Shown here one piece after another: positions 36,537 through 46,445 of a stretch of 58,889 bases of DNA; positions within the stretch are counted from its first letter, which is position 1; the number at the start of each line of letters is the position of its first letter. Below the pieces are notes generated by a model. It saw only the letters and a program-made list of their open reading frames with translations, did not search any database and had not been told where the DNA came from. The translations under genes and the position numbers were made by a program. Source of the stretch: Acidimicrobiia bacterium (GTDB lineage Bacteria > Actinomycetota > Acidimicrobiia > Acidimicrobiales > Aldehydirespiratoraceae); contig JAUIML010000003.1 of the NCBI GenBank assembly GCA_030432715.1, positions 1 to 58,889 on the forward strand, in the 5' to 3' direction.

Positions 36537-37373
36537 TCAGTTCGTCCGTCGGCTTCCCCACCCGGCGATGTTCGGGCCGGGAGGAGGCAACGTCGGAGTG
36601 GTGCGCCGTTGTTCGAGATCCTGCGAGCGACGAACCAGCTCGGCTTCCCACTCGACGAGCTCGGCTTCACGGTCGCGCAGCGTCTGCTCGCGAAGGTCGA
36701 ACTCACCGTCGCGAAGATCGATCTCGTCGTCGCGGAGATCGATCTCGGGATCAGCCGGCCCGTCGTCGGCGGCGCTCTCTCGCTCGTCGATCGTGGTGAT
36801 GGCCTCGTCGACCAGGCGCTGGGCCTCCAGCCGCTCGGCCTCGATCACGGCACGGAGTTCGCCGAGTTCGCGCTCGGCATCGCCGACCGCTGCGAGGCGA
36901 CTGTCGGCCTGCTCCTCCAGGTCGATGAGTTCGGCTCGGCGGGCGGCCACCTGACCCTCGTGCTCACGCACGCGTTCCCACGCTTCCGCGAGGCGCTCGG
37001 CTTCGGCCTCGGCGGTCGCGGCGATCGCCCCCTTGGCTTCGACGGCCTCGCTCGAAGCCTTGGCCCGGATGGCCGCTGCTTCCGTTCGTGCCTCGCGGAC
37101 GGCGGCTTCCATCCGCGAGAGATCGAGTTGGAGCCGTTCGTGAGCCCGACGAGCGTCGGCGACTTCGCTCAGCGTCGTCTCGAGGGTGGCGTTGGCCGAC
37201 TCGATCTGGGCCCGCATCGCGTCGATCGCCTCGCGCTTCTGCTCGTGGAGCAAGGTGACCACCCGGTTGGCGGTGGCCTCGCCGCACTCGCGCCGAATCG
37301 CCTGGGCGACGCGGGTGATGATCACGCCCCACTCCCCCGCTTCGAGGGCTTCGTTCTCGTCGAGTGTGGTCAC
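36537..37373 (-). CDS. Coiled-coil protein with C-terminal heptad repeats, in EPS operon
   Basis: 278 aa; EIDLRDDEIDLRDGEFDLREQTLRDREAELVEWEAELVRRSQ; GTGA overlap with BY-kinase stop. Confidence 0.75.
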   Translation of the reverse strand: MTTLDENEALEAGEWGVIITRVAQAIRRECGEATANRVVTLLHEQKREAIDAMRAQIESANATLETTLSEVADARRAHERLQLDLSRMEAAVREARTEAAAIRAKASSEAVEAKGAIAATAEAEAERLAEAWERVREHEGQVAARRAELIDLEEQADSRLAAVGDAERELGELRAVIEAERLEAQRLVDEAITTIDERESAADDGPADPEIDLRDDEIDLRDGEFDLREQTLRDREAELVEWEAELVRRSQDLEQRRTTPTLPPPGPNIAGWGSRRTN

Positions 37374-39004
37374 AGCAGGGCTCGTTCCTTGTCGCGACCG
37401 CGTTGGCCGGCGAGGTAGATCGGGTGGCTCGCCCGCGAGCGGTTGGCCACGAGGCCGACCAGGTTGGCGCCCGAGTTGCGAAGAAGGTCGATCGTCAGCT
37501 GGAGCTCTTCACGACGGGAGTCGGCGGGGTCGTACACGACCACCACGGCATCGGCCTGCAGGGCGACGAGACGGGAGTCGGACGTGCCGAGGGTGGGCAT
37601 CGCGTCGACGATGATGAGGTCGTAGGCATCCGAGAGCTGCTCGAGGGCGAGCCCGAAGCGATCCGACCGCAGGAGGTCGCTGGCCGAATCCGACTGGGCA
37701 CAGTCGATCACGTGGAGGGTGGGGAGATGGGTGGGGATCAACACGTCTTCGATGGCCGCGTGGCCGGCCAGGAGATCGGTGAGCCCCATGCCCCGATGCT
37801 CGAGCTCGAGCCGATCGACGACCGAGGGGTTGGCGAAGTCGGTGTCGATGACGAGCACCCGGGTGCCCCTCGAGGCCTCGGCCTGCGCGACGTTGACGAC
37901 GGTCTGGGTCTTGCCGACGCCGGCCCGATCCGAGCTGAAGACGATGCTCTGGAGCGGGTTGGACACGTTGCTCAGCCAGAGGCTGTTGAGCAGGACCTGG
38001 TACCCCTGGAGTTCCTTCGGTGACAGGTCGGCGAAACGCTTGATGCGGCCCGGCGCGCTGCGCTCGCTGCGGATCTCGCCGATCGTGGCCATCACCGGGG
38101 TCTCCACGAGACGGGCCAGCTCGGCCCCGTCGAAGGGACGGCTGTCGAGCAGATCCCGCAGGATGGCGAGGATCGCACCGACGATGAGACTGACCACCAC
38201 GGCCAACACGATGTTGCGGGGGATGTCGGGCGAGATCGGCGAGGATGGGGCCTCCGGCCGGCGAAGGAGCACACCGATCGACTCCGGATCCTCCAGATCG
38301 ACCAGCAGACCGCGGAGTTCCGCGATCCGGACGTCGAGTCGGCCGATCTGCGAGCTCAGGCCGTTGAGCGTCGGCTGTCGTTCGGCCACGAGGAGCTGAT
38401 ACGTGGAATCGGCAGCCAGCCGGTCGATTTCGCTCACCGCCGCGTCGACGGCGAGACGGGCCTCCTCGAGTTCCTCGTTGATCACCCGCCGATCGGCGGC
38501 GACATTGGCCCGCGTGGTCTCGACCGCTTCCAGTTGCTCGCTGAACGCAGTGCGGAACTCGTCGAGCCGTGCCTGCAGGTAGGTCTCCGCGGCCGCTTCG
38601 GCCCCGATTCGCGCGAGCTCGGCTTCCGGTGCTTCGACGGTGAGGGCGATCACGTTGATCTCCTCGGTCTTCTGGGCGGAGGCCTGGGCCAGGAGCTCGG
38701 CATCGACCTCGGCACGGAAGCCGGCAGCCTCCTCGACGGCGTCGAGATACTGGTCACGCCTGAAGTAGGCGAGTTCGGCAATCGGCTCGCGGAAGAGCTC
38801 GTCGTCGCGCTGCTGGAAGAGCGCCTGGTTCTCCTCCGTCAGCACCTCGACCACGGCGCGTGACGAGTAGGTCGCTTCTCGTGTGAAGGAGATGATCGCG
38901 ACGAGTCCCACGACGAGGACGATGGTGCCCGCGACCCAAGGCCAGCGCCTCCGGAACAGGGCGACGTAATCGCCGAGTCCCAGTTCCTCCGAGTTCTGTT
39001 CCAC
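37370..39004 (-). CDS. Wzz-type chain-length determinant fused to BY-kinase-like ATPase (CapAB/CpsCD-type)
   Basis: GDYVALFRRRWPWVAGTIVLVVGLVAIISFTREATY... and FSSDRAGVGKTQTVVNVAQAEASRGTRVLVIDTDFANPSVVDRL. Confidence 0.9.
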   Translation of the reverse strand: MEQNSEELGLGDYVALFRRRWPWVAGTIVLVVGLVAIISFTREATYSSRAVVEVLTEENQALFQQRDDELFREPIAELAYFRRDQYLDAVEEAAGFRAEVDAELLAQASAQKTEEINVIALTVEAPEAELARIGAEAAAETYLQARLDEFRTAFSEQLEAVETTRANVAADRRVINEELEEARLAVDAAVSEIDRLAADSTYQLLVAERQPTLNGLSSQIGRLDVRIAELRGLLVDLEDPESIGVLLRRPEAPSSPISPDIPRNIVLAVVVSLIVGAILAILRDLLDSRPFDGAELARLVETPVMATIGEIRSERSAPGRIKRFADLSPKELQGYQVLLNSLWLSNVSNPLQSIVFSSDRAGVGKTQTVVNVAQAEASRGTRVLVIDTDFANPSVVDRLELEHRGMGLTDLLAGHAAIEDVLIPTHLPTLHVIDCAQSDSASDLLRSDRFGLALEQLSDAYDLIIVDAMPTLGTSDSRLVALQADAVVVVYDPADSRREELQLTIDLLRNSGANLVGLVANRSRASHPIYLAGQRGRDKERALL

Positions 39005-39245
39005 GAGTGTGGACTCCCACTTCCGACGGCCAGCAACGAAACGAAGATAGCACCCTGTGGAAAACCTCCCGCAAGGGCCGTATGGCTCAATGGGCCGAGG
39101 TGGGACGGAGCCAGGGCCTCCATGCCCGCTCCGAACCATGGGTGGTAAGGCCCATGGCCACCGGTCACATCATGGGCGACAATTCGTCTGTACTGTCGTC
39201 GGCGCTAGCGTTGGACGAATCCACTCGGCGGAAGCAGCCGCATCG

Positions 39246-40529
39246 ATGTCCACAATCCAGGCGAGAGCGACGGCGGTGCGGCACGGGTTGCTCGCCGCGT
39301 CCGCTCACTCGTCGGGCCCGGCCGACTCGACGCCGACCACCTCCGTCGCGCTCTGGCTCTTCCTCGCCGCGGTGTTCCTGATGCCGCTGCAACTCGAGAT
39401 CGAGAGCTTCAAGGACGCCACGGGAACCCGTCTCCCTCCCGGCGATGCCCTCCTCGCACTCTCCGTGCTCGCCGCGCCGCACACGGTTGTCTTCCGACGC
39501 CAGCGGATCACCTTGCTGCCCCTCGCGATGATGGTGATGCTCGCCTGGGGATTGTTCATCGCGTTGGTCTATGCAGGGGGTGCCACCGACCACGCCTTCA
39601 CCGTGAAGTTCATCGGAGCCGCCGTCCTCGCGATCTGGGGTCTCGTCACCATCACCCACGTACGGGCCGGTCACGGCACTCGGATCATCCGGGTCTTCCT
39701 CGTCGGCATGGCCTTCTGGGCGGTGGTCTCCTTCGTGGACTGGCGCTACGTCGACTTCCTGGGATTCGTCGACCCGAAGACGCCGACCCGATTCGGGGGG
39801 ACCCAGTTCGATCCCAACAACGCGGGCGCCGCATTCGCCGTCGCCCTCGTGATGCACTGGAAGTTCGGTCATCGCGTCTTCGCCACCCGGTGGGTGCGGT
39901 TCCTCGTCGGCGCCGTCTTCGTGGTCGCCCTGTACTACACGTTCTCCCGCGGTGGCTACATCAGCCTCGCGGCCGGCGCCGCCGTCGTCCTGCTCTTCGA
40001 CACCGTCCGCACCGGACGGTGGCTGCGCTACGCACTGATCGGCGGGTTGATCGTGGTGGGTACGTTCGCGATCGGCGTGATCGGCGACTCCATCGACGAG
40101 TTCGAACGTCGGCCCGACAACATCAACAGCCGCGACGAGATCCTCGACAAGGGGCTCGATCGGTTCGTCGACTCGGGCGGACTCGGTATCGGCCTGGGCA
40201 CGTACCGAGCCGAGACCGACACCATCGTCCACAACACCGCGCTCGGCCTTCTCGTCGAGATGTCCGTCGTCGGACTCGCGTTCTTCCTCGCCCTCGCGAT
40301 CATCCCGCTGCAGGAAGGCCTGAGGATTCGATCGTTCGATCGCGACCTCGCGCTGGCGATCATCGGGGGCCACACGGTCATGGTCGTTGCGAGTGGCGGA
40401 ATCGAGGCCATGTATCAACGTCAGTGGTGGCTCGTCATCGGCTTGGCGGCAACCCCCGCCGCCGCCCGAGCCATCGGCCGCCCGAGGGGGGCCGACCCGC
40501 TCGACGTGGCAGCCGGCGCTCACCCATGA
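39246..40529 (+). CDS. O-antigen ligase/polymerase-like (Wzy) membrane protein
   Basis: about 10 TM segments; GGTQFDPNNAGAAFAVALVMHWK...YTFSRGGYISLAAGAA...LGTYRAETDTIVHNTALGLLVEM. Confidence 0.85.
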   Translation: MSTIQARATAVRHGLLAASAHSSGPADSTPTTSVALWLFLAAVFLMPLQLEIESFKDATGTRLPPGDALLALSVLAAPHTVVFRRQRITLLPLAMMVMLAWGLFIALVYAGGATDHAFTVKFIGAAVLAIWGLVTITHVRAGHGTRIIRVFLVGMAFWAVVSFVDWRYVDFLGFVDPKTPTRFGGTQFDPNNAGAAFAVALVMHWKFGHRVFATRWVRFLVGAVFVVALYYTFSRGGYISLAAGAAVVLLFDTVRTGRWLRYALIGGLIVVGTFAIGVIGDSIDEFERRPDNINSRDEILDKGLDRFVDSGGLGIGLGTYRAETDTIVHNTALGLLVEMSVVGLAFFLALAIIPLQEGLRIRSFDRDLALAIIGGHTVMVVASGGIEAMYQRQWWLVIGLAATPAAARAIGRPRGADPLDVAAGAHP

Positions 40530-41470
40530 GCGACTCACCCATGAGCGACGAGTCCCCCGATCCGAGTGCGGTGATCTTCGTCGGCGGCTGCGACCGAAGC
40601 GGCACGACGATCGTCAGTCGGCTGATCGCAGAACAGCTGGGGCTGATCATGCTTCCCGAGGCGTACTTCCACGCCGTGGCGTTCCGCCGGTTCGGGGCCG
40701 ATGTTTCCGCCCTGGTCGCGCTGCGCCACTGGCGACGCCGCAGCTGGGGGCTCTCGGTCGACGACGACCGCCGCGACATGCGACTGGCCCCGTACCTGCG
40801 CGAGTGCATGTCCGACATCCAGGAGTCACGCCGCGGGCGGCGCACGCCCCTGCGCACCGTCGAGAGCACTCCGGAGAACATCGAGATCGGATCGACGCTC
40901 CTCTCCGAGTTCGCCGACGCGACCCTGGTCCACGTCGTGCGCGACCCACGGGCCGTCGCCGCGTCGCTGCGGGCCGCCGACTTCGGGCCCACGACCGTGC
41001 AGGAGTGCGCCCGCTTCTGGAAACAACGGGTGGCCAGCGGACTCGCCCTCGAGACCTCCCAGCCCGATCGGGTCGCTCGGGTGCGCTACGAGAGCTTCCT
41101 CGCCGATCCGACCGACCTGCCCGGACCCTTGGCCGGCGTGGCCCCGAGCCGCGACTTCACGTTCGAACCCGAGCGCGACGCGATTCTCGACCCGACCAGT
41201 CGGCAGCTGCAGACCCAGGCGCTCGCCGCGGTCGACACGAGCCGTATCGACGGTTGGCGGTCCATCCTCACGCCCGAGGAGGTCGGCATGATCGAATACG
41301 AGTGCCGCGAGCTGATGGTCGCGTTCGGCTACGAACTCGAGGGTTCGCCAGACGCCAGGACGTCGACGCAACGGCTCCTGACGTCGACCCGGTCCGCGCT
41401 CGGCGAACTCACGACCGGATCGTTCCGCCGACTAGTGCGGGTGGCGCGAGCTCGGGTCCGGCACCGCTGA
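40526..41470 (+). CDS. Sulfotransferase family protein
   Basis: VIFVGGCDRSGTTIVSRLIAEQLG (5' PSB-like loop); LVHVVRDPRAVAASLRAA (3' PB-like). Confidence 0.85.
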   Translation: MSDSPMSDESPDPSAVIFVGGCDRSGTTIVSRLIAEQLGLIMLPEAYFHAVAFRRFGADVSALVALRHWRRRSWGLSVDDDRRDMRLAPYLRECMSDIQESRRGRRTPLRTVESTPENIEIGSTLLSEFADATLVHVVRDPRAVAASLRAADFGPTTVQECARFWKQRVASGLALETSQPDRVARVRYESFLADPTDLPGPLAGVAPSRDFTFEPERDAILDPTSRQLQTQALAAVDTSRIDGWRSILTPEEVGMIEYECRELMVAFGYELEGSPDARTSTQRLLTSTRSALGELTTGSFRRLVRVARARVRHR

Positions 41471-42295
41471 CCGGGGGGCGTCTCGGAAGAAGACGAAGTC
41501 CGACACATAGGTCGCCGGAAGGACACCCGACTCGAACCCCTCGCCGCTGTAGTTCGATGCAGAGAGTTGGTCGACCTGGTCGCGGGTGACATCGAAGTCG
41601 TCGATGGGCACGAGCCCGCCGTCGCGGATGAAGAAGCCATGGGGAAACTCGGTGGCGAGGTCGTCGATCGTGGCCGCGAGCGCATCGACACCACAGTGCC
41701 GGGCTTCGATCTCGATGATGAGCGTCGGCACGTCGCCCAGGCAGCCGCGCATGCCCTTCAGCACGTTCCCCTCGAGACCCTCGACATCGATCTTCACGAC
41801 GTCGAAGGGCCCCGACGCCTGCCAGATGTCGTCGACCGTCGCAACCGGCGTGATCTCGACCATGGCATTGGCGAGGCGCTCGCGCCCGGTCGCCAGCCAG
41901 TGCATGGGATTGCCGTCGCGATCGAGTGGAACCGAGAGGTGCATGACGCCCGCGACGGCGTCCACCGCGGCGGGGAGGAAGACCCGGCCGGGGGCGGACG
42001 TCGCCCACTTGGAGAGGCGCACGCGGTGGGTCGCGCCGGGTTCGACCGCGACGACCATCCCGTCTCGACCGACCCGGCCGGCCGCGACGGCGGCGTAGTC
42101 GCCACGATTCGCGCCGATGTCGAGATACCGCCCGCCGGGTTCGAGGTGCGTCTCCAGCAGGTCGACGATGACGTCGCCTGCCCGCCGGCGCCGAAGGATG
42201 GCCAAACGAGACGGCAACCTGACGAGGACCCGGTGGATCAGCCGGCTGACGGGCCCAAGTGACCGAAGTTTCTGAAGCATCCGCCGCTCGTTCAT
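41432..42295 (-). CDS. FkbM-family methyltransferase
   Basis: YLDIGANRGDYAAVAAGRVGRDGMVVAVEPG...FDVVKIDVEGLEGNVLKGMRG. Confidence 0.9.
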   Translation of the reverse strand: MNERRMLQKLRSLGPVSRLIHRVLVRLPSRLAILRRRRAGDVIVDLLETHLEPGGRYLDIGANRGDYAAVAAGRVGRDGMVVAVEPGATHRVRLSKWATSAPGRVFLPAAVDAVAGVMHLSVPLDRDGNPMHWLATGRERLANAMVEITPVATVDDIWQASGPFDVVKIDVEGLEGNVLKGMRGCLGDVPTLIIEIEARHCGVDALAATIDDLATEFPHGFFIRDGGLVPIDDFDVTRDQVDQLSASNYSGEGFESGVLPATYVSDFVFFRDAPRSAVPDPSSRHPH

Positions 42296-43275
42296 CGGGA
42301 GAGTGAATGGCCCACGCGGGATACCACCTCGTCCCAGTTGTATACCCGTCGGTAGACCTGCGCGGCAATGTCGCGATCGGCGACGTCGAGCGGTGCCCGG
42401 GCCAGGCCCTCACGGAGGAGACCGACGAGCTCATCGTGGCTCGCGAAGAACCGCACCCCACCGAGGTCGACTTCGCGGAAGATCGGGGTGTCGCGACAGA
42501 TCACCGGGGAACCACAGGCGCGAGCCTCCGCCACCGGGAGTCCGAATCCTTCGCTGTGCGACGGCACGACCGTGACCGTGGCCTCGTTGTAGAGCGCGAC
42601 CAGCGCTTCGTCGGAGACATCGGAGACCAGGTGCACCCGTTGGGGCGGGATCCCCTCCGAGGTGAGCACCTCGAGGGCGCGGTCCCGCCCCCGGGTCACG
42701 ACGGTGAGTCGGGCATCGGGTTCGTCGAGCGCGGCGAACGCCGCCGCGAGGTCTTCGAACCCCTTGTTCGCGTTCATCGAGCCGACATACAGGATCGAGG
42801 GACGGTCGGGGGTCGACGCACCCGGCTGCACCGAGAAATGCGGCTCGACGCCGGCTCCCACGTTGACGATGGTCGGTCCCTCGTCGGCGAGCCATTCGCG
42901 GATCGCATCGGCGCTCTGCTCGCTGATCGTGAAGATGAACTCCGCGCGCCGCGCGCCACGGCGAACGACGGTGTCGTAGTACGCGCGGTAGTAGCGGGGA
43001 AAGCCGAGCGACGGGTCGCGCTGCATCAACCCGTAGATGAAGATCGAATACGGGACCGAACGCAGAAGCGGGCTGCTGAACCCCATGCTGAGGAAGTAGT
43101 CGGCGTCACCCGTTCGCCGAAGGGCGCCGGAGATCTGCACCGGAGCGAGCGGCGTGCCGGCGCGCCCCTCGAGCGGGAGACGGCGGAGGCCCAGACCCTC
43201 GGTCACGTGATGGGCGTACCGGCCGATGCCGGACATGCCCTCCCAACGAGGGTCGGTGTAGACGGAACGGTTCAG
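42292..43275 (-). CDS. Glycosyltransferase group 1 (GT4-like); start codon uncertain (CTG at 43275 or ATG at 43236)
   Basis: RSVYTDPRWEGMSGIGRYAHHV...SILYVGSMNANKGFEDLAAAFAAL...VPSHSEGFGLPVAEARACGSPVICRD. Confidence 0.88.
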   Translation of the reverse strand: MNRSVYTDPRWEGMSGIGRYAHHVTEGLGLRRLPLEGRAGTPLAPVQISGALRRTGDADYFLSMGFSSPLLRSVPYSIFIYGLMQRDPSLGFPRYYRAYYDTVVRRGARRAEFIFTISEQSADAIREWLADEGPTIVNVGAGVEPHFSVQPGASTPDRPSILYVGSMNANKGFEDLAAAFAALDEPDARLTVVTRGRDRALEVLTSEGIPPQRVHLVSDVSDEALVALYNEATVTVVPSHSEGFGLPVAEARACGSPVICRDTPIFREVDLGGVRFFASHDELVGLLREGLARAPLDVADRDIAAQVYRRVYNWDEVVSRVGHSLSR

Positions 43276-45053
43276 ACGGATCTCAGGATCATGCCCTCTT
43301 GGGCGTCGAGTGTCACCGAGGTGACCAGATTGCCCGCAGGGTCGCGCATGGGTTCGTCCGGTGTGTAGGTCACCGGCCCGTTGCCGGGCTCGTTGAGGAG
43401 TACGACACCCTCGGTGAACTCGCGGACGAAGAGTCCGTCGTGGTAGGTCCGATCGGCGATCGCGTGCCCGAGATCGACATCGAACTCGCTCCACCAACCG
43501 TCGGGCGAACCCATCGACTTGCTGTCGGTGCTCACGAGATCGTTGCCGTTGTTCACGAGCAGCAGGGCGGCGAAGTTGTAGCGCTGCTCGGCTTCGTTCG
43601 TCGCCGACCGATCGACGAAGATCACGTTCGTACCGAGGGCATGGATTCGGTCGATGTTGTCGAAGAAGGCGAGGAGCGAGAACTTGCCCGCACCGCCTTT
43701 GAGGCCGCCATCGTTGACCCCCCGCTCGAGCGAGATGTAGTCGGCTGCCCGGATCGCCCGGTTGACGTACTGGTTCGAGAACGTCGGCGCATCGGCATAC
43801 CAGATCGTGTTGTGGACGATCTCGAGTTGGGGGAACTCGGCCCGCAACTGCTCCAGGAACTCCGCGAGGTATCGCTGCCAATCGGCCAGCGTCAGGGCGA
43901 CCCCGGTGCGCGGATCGATCGGGGTCGCCTCGTTGCCGTTCTGGTCGCCGAAGCGCCACATGAAGTTGACGTCGTCGAGCTTCAGTCCGGTGTAGCCGCG
44001 CTCGACCAGGTCTCTCACCTGCTCGACGAAGTCGGCACGGTACGCGGGGTTCCCGACATCCCCGGCGAAGTGGGCGCATCCGCCGCCGCACCCGAACGGG
44101 ATGTAGACCGGGTCGCCGTCCGCATCGCGCAGGACCCATTCGGGGTGATCGACCGATCGAGCATCGGATGCCGTGTCGGTGCTGATGCCGTAGGAGTTGC
44201 GGTAGGCCCAGACGTCGGAGAACGACTCGAGACGCGAGTCCCAGTAGGGGACGAACACGATGGCTCGGTCGACGTGCTCCTCGAACCAGGACCAGTGACC
44301 CCCCGAGGTCCACTGGTTCCACGACGAGTTCGCGGTCACCACGAACCCGGCGGAGCCCTCCGAGCAGCACACGGCCCCGGTCGAGTCGTCGGAGCCGGCG
44401 CCTTCGGACCGGAGCTGGTTGTAGAGGCGGATCAGGAACGCAGCCATCTGCTCACGCGTGACCACCGCCGCGGGCGAGTACTGCGTCGGCGAGGTGCCGG
44501 TGGTGATGCCGAGTCCGTAGATGCAGCCGACGGCCTCGACCGCGAACGAGGAATCGGGGACGTCGGTGAACGGCGTGGCGCCCGGCGTGCAGCTGTTGTC
44601 GCTGACCTCGTCGTAGAAGCGGGCCAGAAACGCAGCCATCTGTTCTCGGCTCACCGGTGCCCGTGGGGAGTACCGGGTCGGACTCGTCCCCGCGGTGATC
44701 CCGAGTCGATACATGCATCCGATCGGTCCGGCCGCGTACGAGGCGGCGTCGACGTCGACGAACGGTGTGGCGGCCGGGCTGCACGGCTGTGGGACCAGGA
44801 CCTCGTAGAGCCGCCCGAGGAAGGTCGCCATCTGCTCGCGGGTGACCGTCGCCCGAGGGCTGAACGTGGTCGGCGAGGTGCCGGCGGTGACGCCGAGGGA
44901 ATAGAGCGCCTCGATCGAGGGCTCGGCGAACGAATTGCCGATGTCGTCGAAGGGTGTCGGGCCGGTGGCCGCCGCCGTCTCCGCGGGGAGCAGGAGCGCC
45001 GCGATCAGCGCACACGTCATCATCGTGTGGCTGAGTCTGCTCAGTCGCTTCAT
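43272..45053 (-). CDS. Secreted protein with three SLH repeats and a TIM-barrel glycoside hydrolase-like domain (GHL15/GH114-like)
   Basis: SLH-like repeats (FDDIGNSFAEPSIEALYSLGVTAGTSPTTFSPRATVTREQMATFLGRLY x3); YTGLKLDDVNFMWRF... catalytic-like segment. Confidence 0.75.
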   Translation of the reverse strand: MKRLSRLSHTMMTCALIAALLLPAETAAATGPTPFDDIGNSFAEPSIEALYSLGVTAGTSPTTFSPRATVTREQMATFLGRLYEVLVPQPCSPAATPFVDVDAASYAAGPIGCMYRLGITAGTSPTRYSPRAPVSREQMAAFLARFYDEVSDNSCTPGATPFTDVPDSSFAVEAVGCIYGLGITTGTSPTQYSPAAVVTREQMAAFLIRLYNQLRSEGAGSDDSTGAVCCSEGSAGFVVTANSSWNQWTSGGHWSWFEEHVDRAIVFVPYWDSRLESFSDVWAYRNSYGISTDTASDARSVDHPEWVLRDADGDPVYIPFGCGGGCAHFAGDVGNPAYRADFVEQVRDLVERGYTGLKLDDVNFMWRFGDQNGNEATPIDPRTGVALTLADWQRYLAEFLEQLRAEFPQLEIVHNTIWYADAPTFSNQYVNRAIRAADYISLERGVNDGGLKGGAGKFSLLAFFDNIDRIHALGTNVIFVDRSATNEAEQRYNFAALLLVNNGNDLVSTDSKSMGSPDGWWSEFDVDLGHAIADRTYHDGLFVREFTEGVVLLNEPGNGPVTYTPDEPMRDPAGNLVTSVTLDAQEGMILRSV

Positions 45054-45226
45054 GCGGACCCCTGGACGAACTCGGCACAAACCCGAGAAGGCACAGGGCC
45101 ATCCCGTCTCAGCTTGTATCGGCACCGCCCGTGCCCACTTGAGCGTGCAACCTAGCGGACGCGGATCCCGTCGTGGCGGCGGCCACCGGCGCCGACCCTC
45201 ACCGGGCACCGGCCTAAACTCCGCCG

Positions 45227-46438
45227 GTGCAACTGAGGAAGTCCTTGCTGAGCCGCGGGTCGACGCTGGCGTTCGACCAGATGCTCAGCAGCATGTCGAA
45301 CCTGCTGATGGGCCTCCTCGCGATCCGCTCTCTCGGGCTCGACGACTTCGGCGCGTTCTCGACCGTCTACGTCGCCTACATCCTCGTTCTCGGACTGATC
45401 CGCGCCGCCGTCGTCGATCCGTACATGGCGGGGATCTACGCGCATGACGAGCCGCACGACCGTCTGCAGCTCGTCCTCATCTTCGGTCTGGGCGGCTTCG
45501 TCTTCGGGCTCGTCGCGGCCGGGTCGATCCTTGCCCTCGACATGTCGAGCGTGACCGTCGCCCTGCTGCTGGTTCCGACGATCACCGGCGTCTTCGTGCT
45601 CGATGCCGTGCGCTACATCGGCTTCAAGGTGCCGGCGATGGCGGGTCCGTGCGTCGCCGATGGGATATGGGTGGCCATCGCACTGGTGGCGCTGCTGACC
45701 GTGGGCGACGAGCTCACCGTCGGCGAGGTGCTCCTGCTCTGGGCCGGAGCCGGCACGGTGGGACTCCTCGTCGCGATTCCCTTCGTGCCGCGCATCGAGT
45801 TCGGTCACGTTCGCTTCGATGCGCTCACCACGCACCGAAAGCTGCGGACCGCATACGCCCTCGACTATTCGCTCTCGAGCGGCGTCGGCCAGCTCGGCGC
45901 CCTGCTGCTCGGGGTGTTGTTCGGGTTCGCGGCGCTCGGATCGTTTCGCGCCGTCAGCCTCGTGATGCGACCGGCGACGACCGTCGTCACGGCGGTCCAG
46001 TCCGTTCTCCTGAACGAGTTCGACATGCGAACGCAGCGCCCCGGCGCGAACGTGCTCCGCTTCGCCCAACTGGTCGCGCTCGCCCTGTTGGCCATCTCCG
46101 TCCTCTGGTCGGCGTTCATCCTGCTCCTCCCGGAGAGTTGGTTGGTCGACCTGATGGGTCCTGACTGGCTGCGGGCGAAGAACCTCGTCCTGCCGGTGGC
46201 GGTCCTCAACTTCGGTCTCGTCGCGATCGTCCCGGCCCAGCTTCTGCTGCGCTTCCGACGGGCGTCCCGCTCGTTGTTGCAGGCGCGGGTGTTCGGCTCG
46301 ATCGCGCTGATCGGGGGGTTGCTCGTGGGTGACTACATCGCCGCGGTTCGCGCCGCGGTCTGGGGGATGGCCCTGGGCGCGCTGTTGGGCGCCGCGGTGT
46401 TCTGGATCGCCGTGTATCGCACCCCGAGCGAGCGCTGA
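45227..46438 (+). CDS. Wzx-like polysaccharide flippase
   Basis: LSRGSTLAFDQMLSSMSNLLMGLLAIRSLGLDDFGAFSTVYVAYIL...; many TM segments. Confidence 0.8.
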   Translation: MQLRKSLLSRGSTLAFDQMLSSMSNLLMGLLAIRSLGLDDFGAFSTVYVAYILVLGLIRAAVVDPYMAGIYAHDEPHDRLQLVLIFGLGGFVFGLVAAGSILALDMSSVTVALLLVPTITGVFVLDAVRYIGFKVPAMAGPCVADGIWVAIALVALLTVGDELTVGEVLLLWAGAGTVGLLVAIPFVPRIEFGHVRFDALTTHRKLRTAYALDYSLSSGVGQLGALLLGVLFGFAALGSFRAVSLVMRPATTVVTAVQSVLLNEFDMRTQRPGANVLRFAQLVALALLAISVLWSAFILLLPESWLVDLMGPDWLRAKNLVLPVAVLNFGLVAIVPAQLLLRFRRASRSLLQARVFGSIALIGGLLVGDYIAAVRAAVWGMALGALLGAAVFWIAVYRTPSER

Positions 46439-46445
46439 GGTCCGT

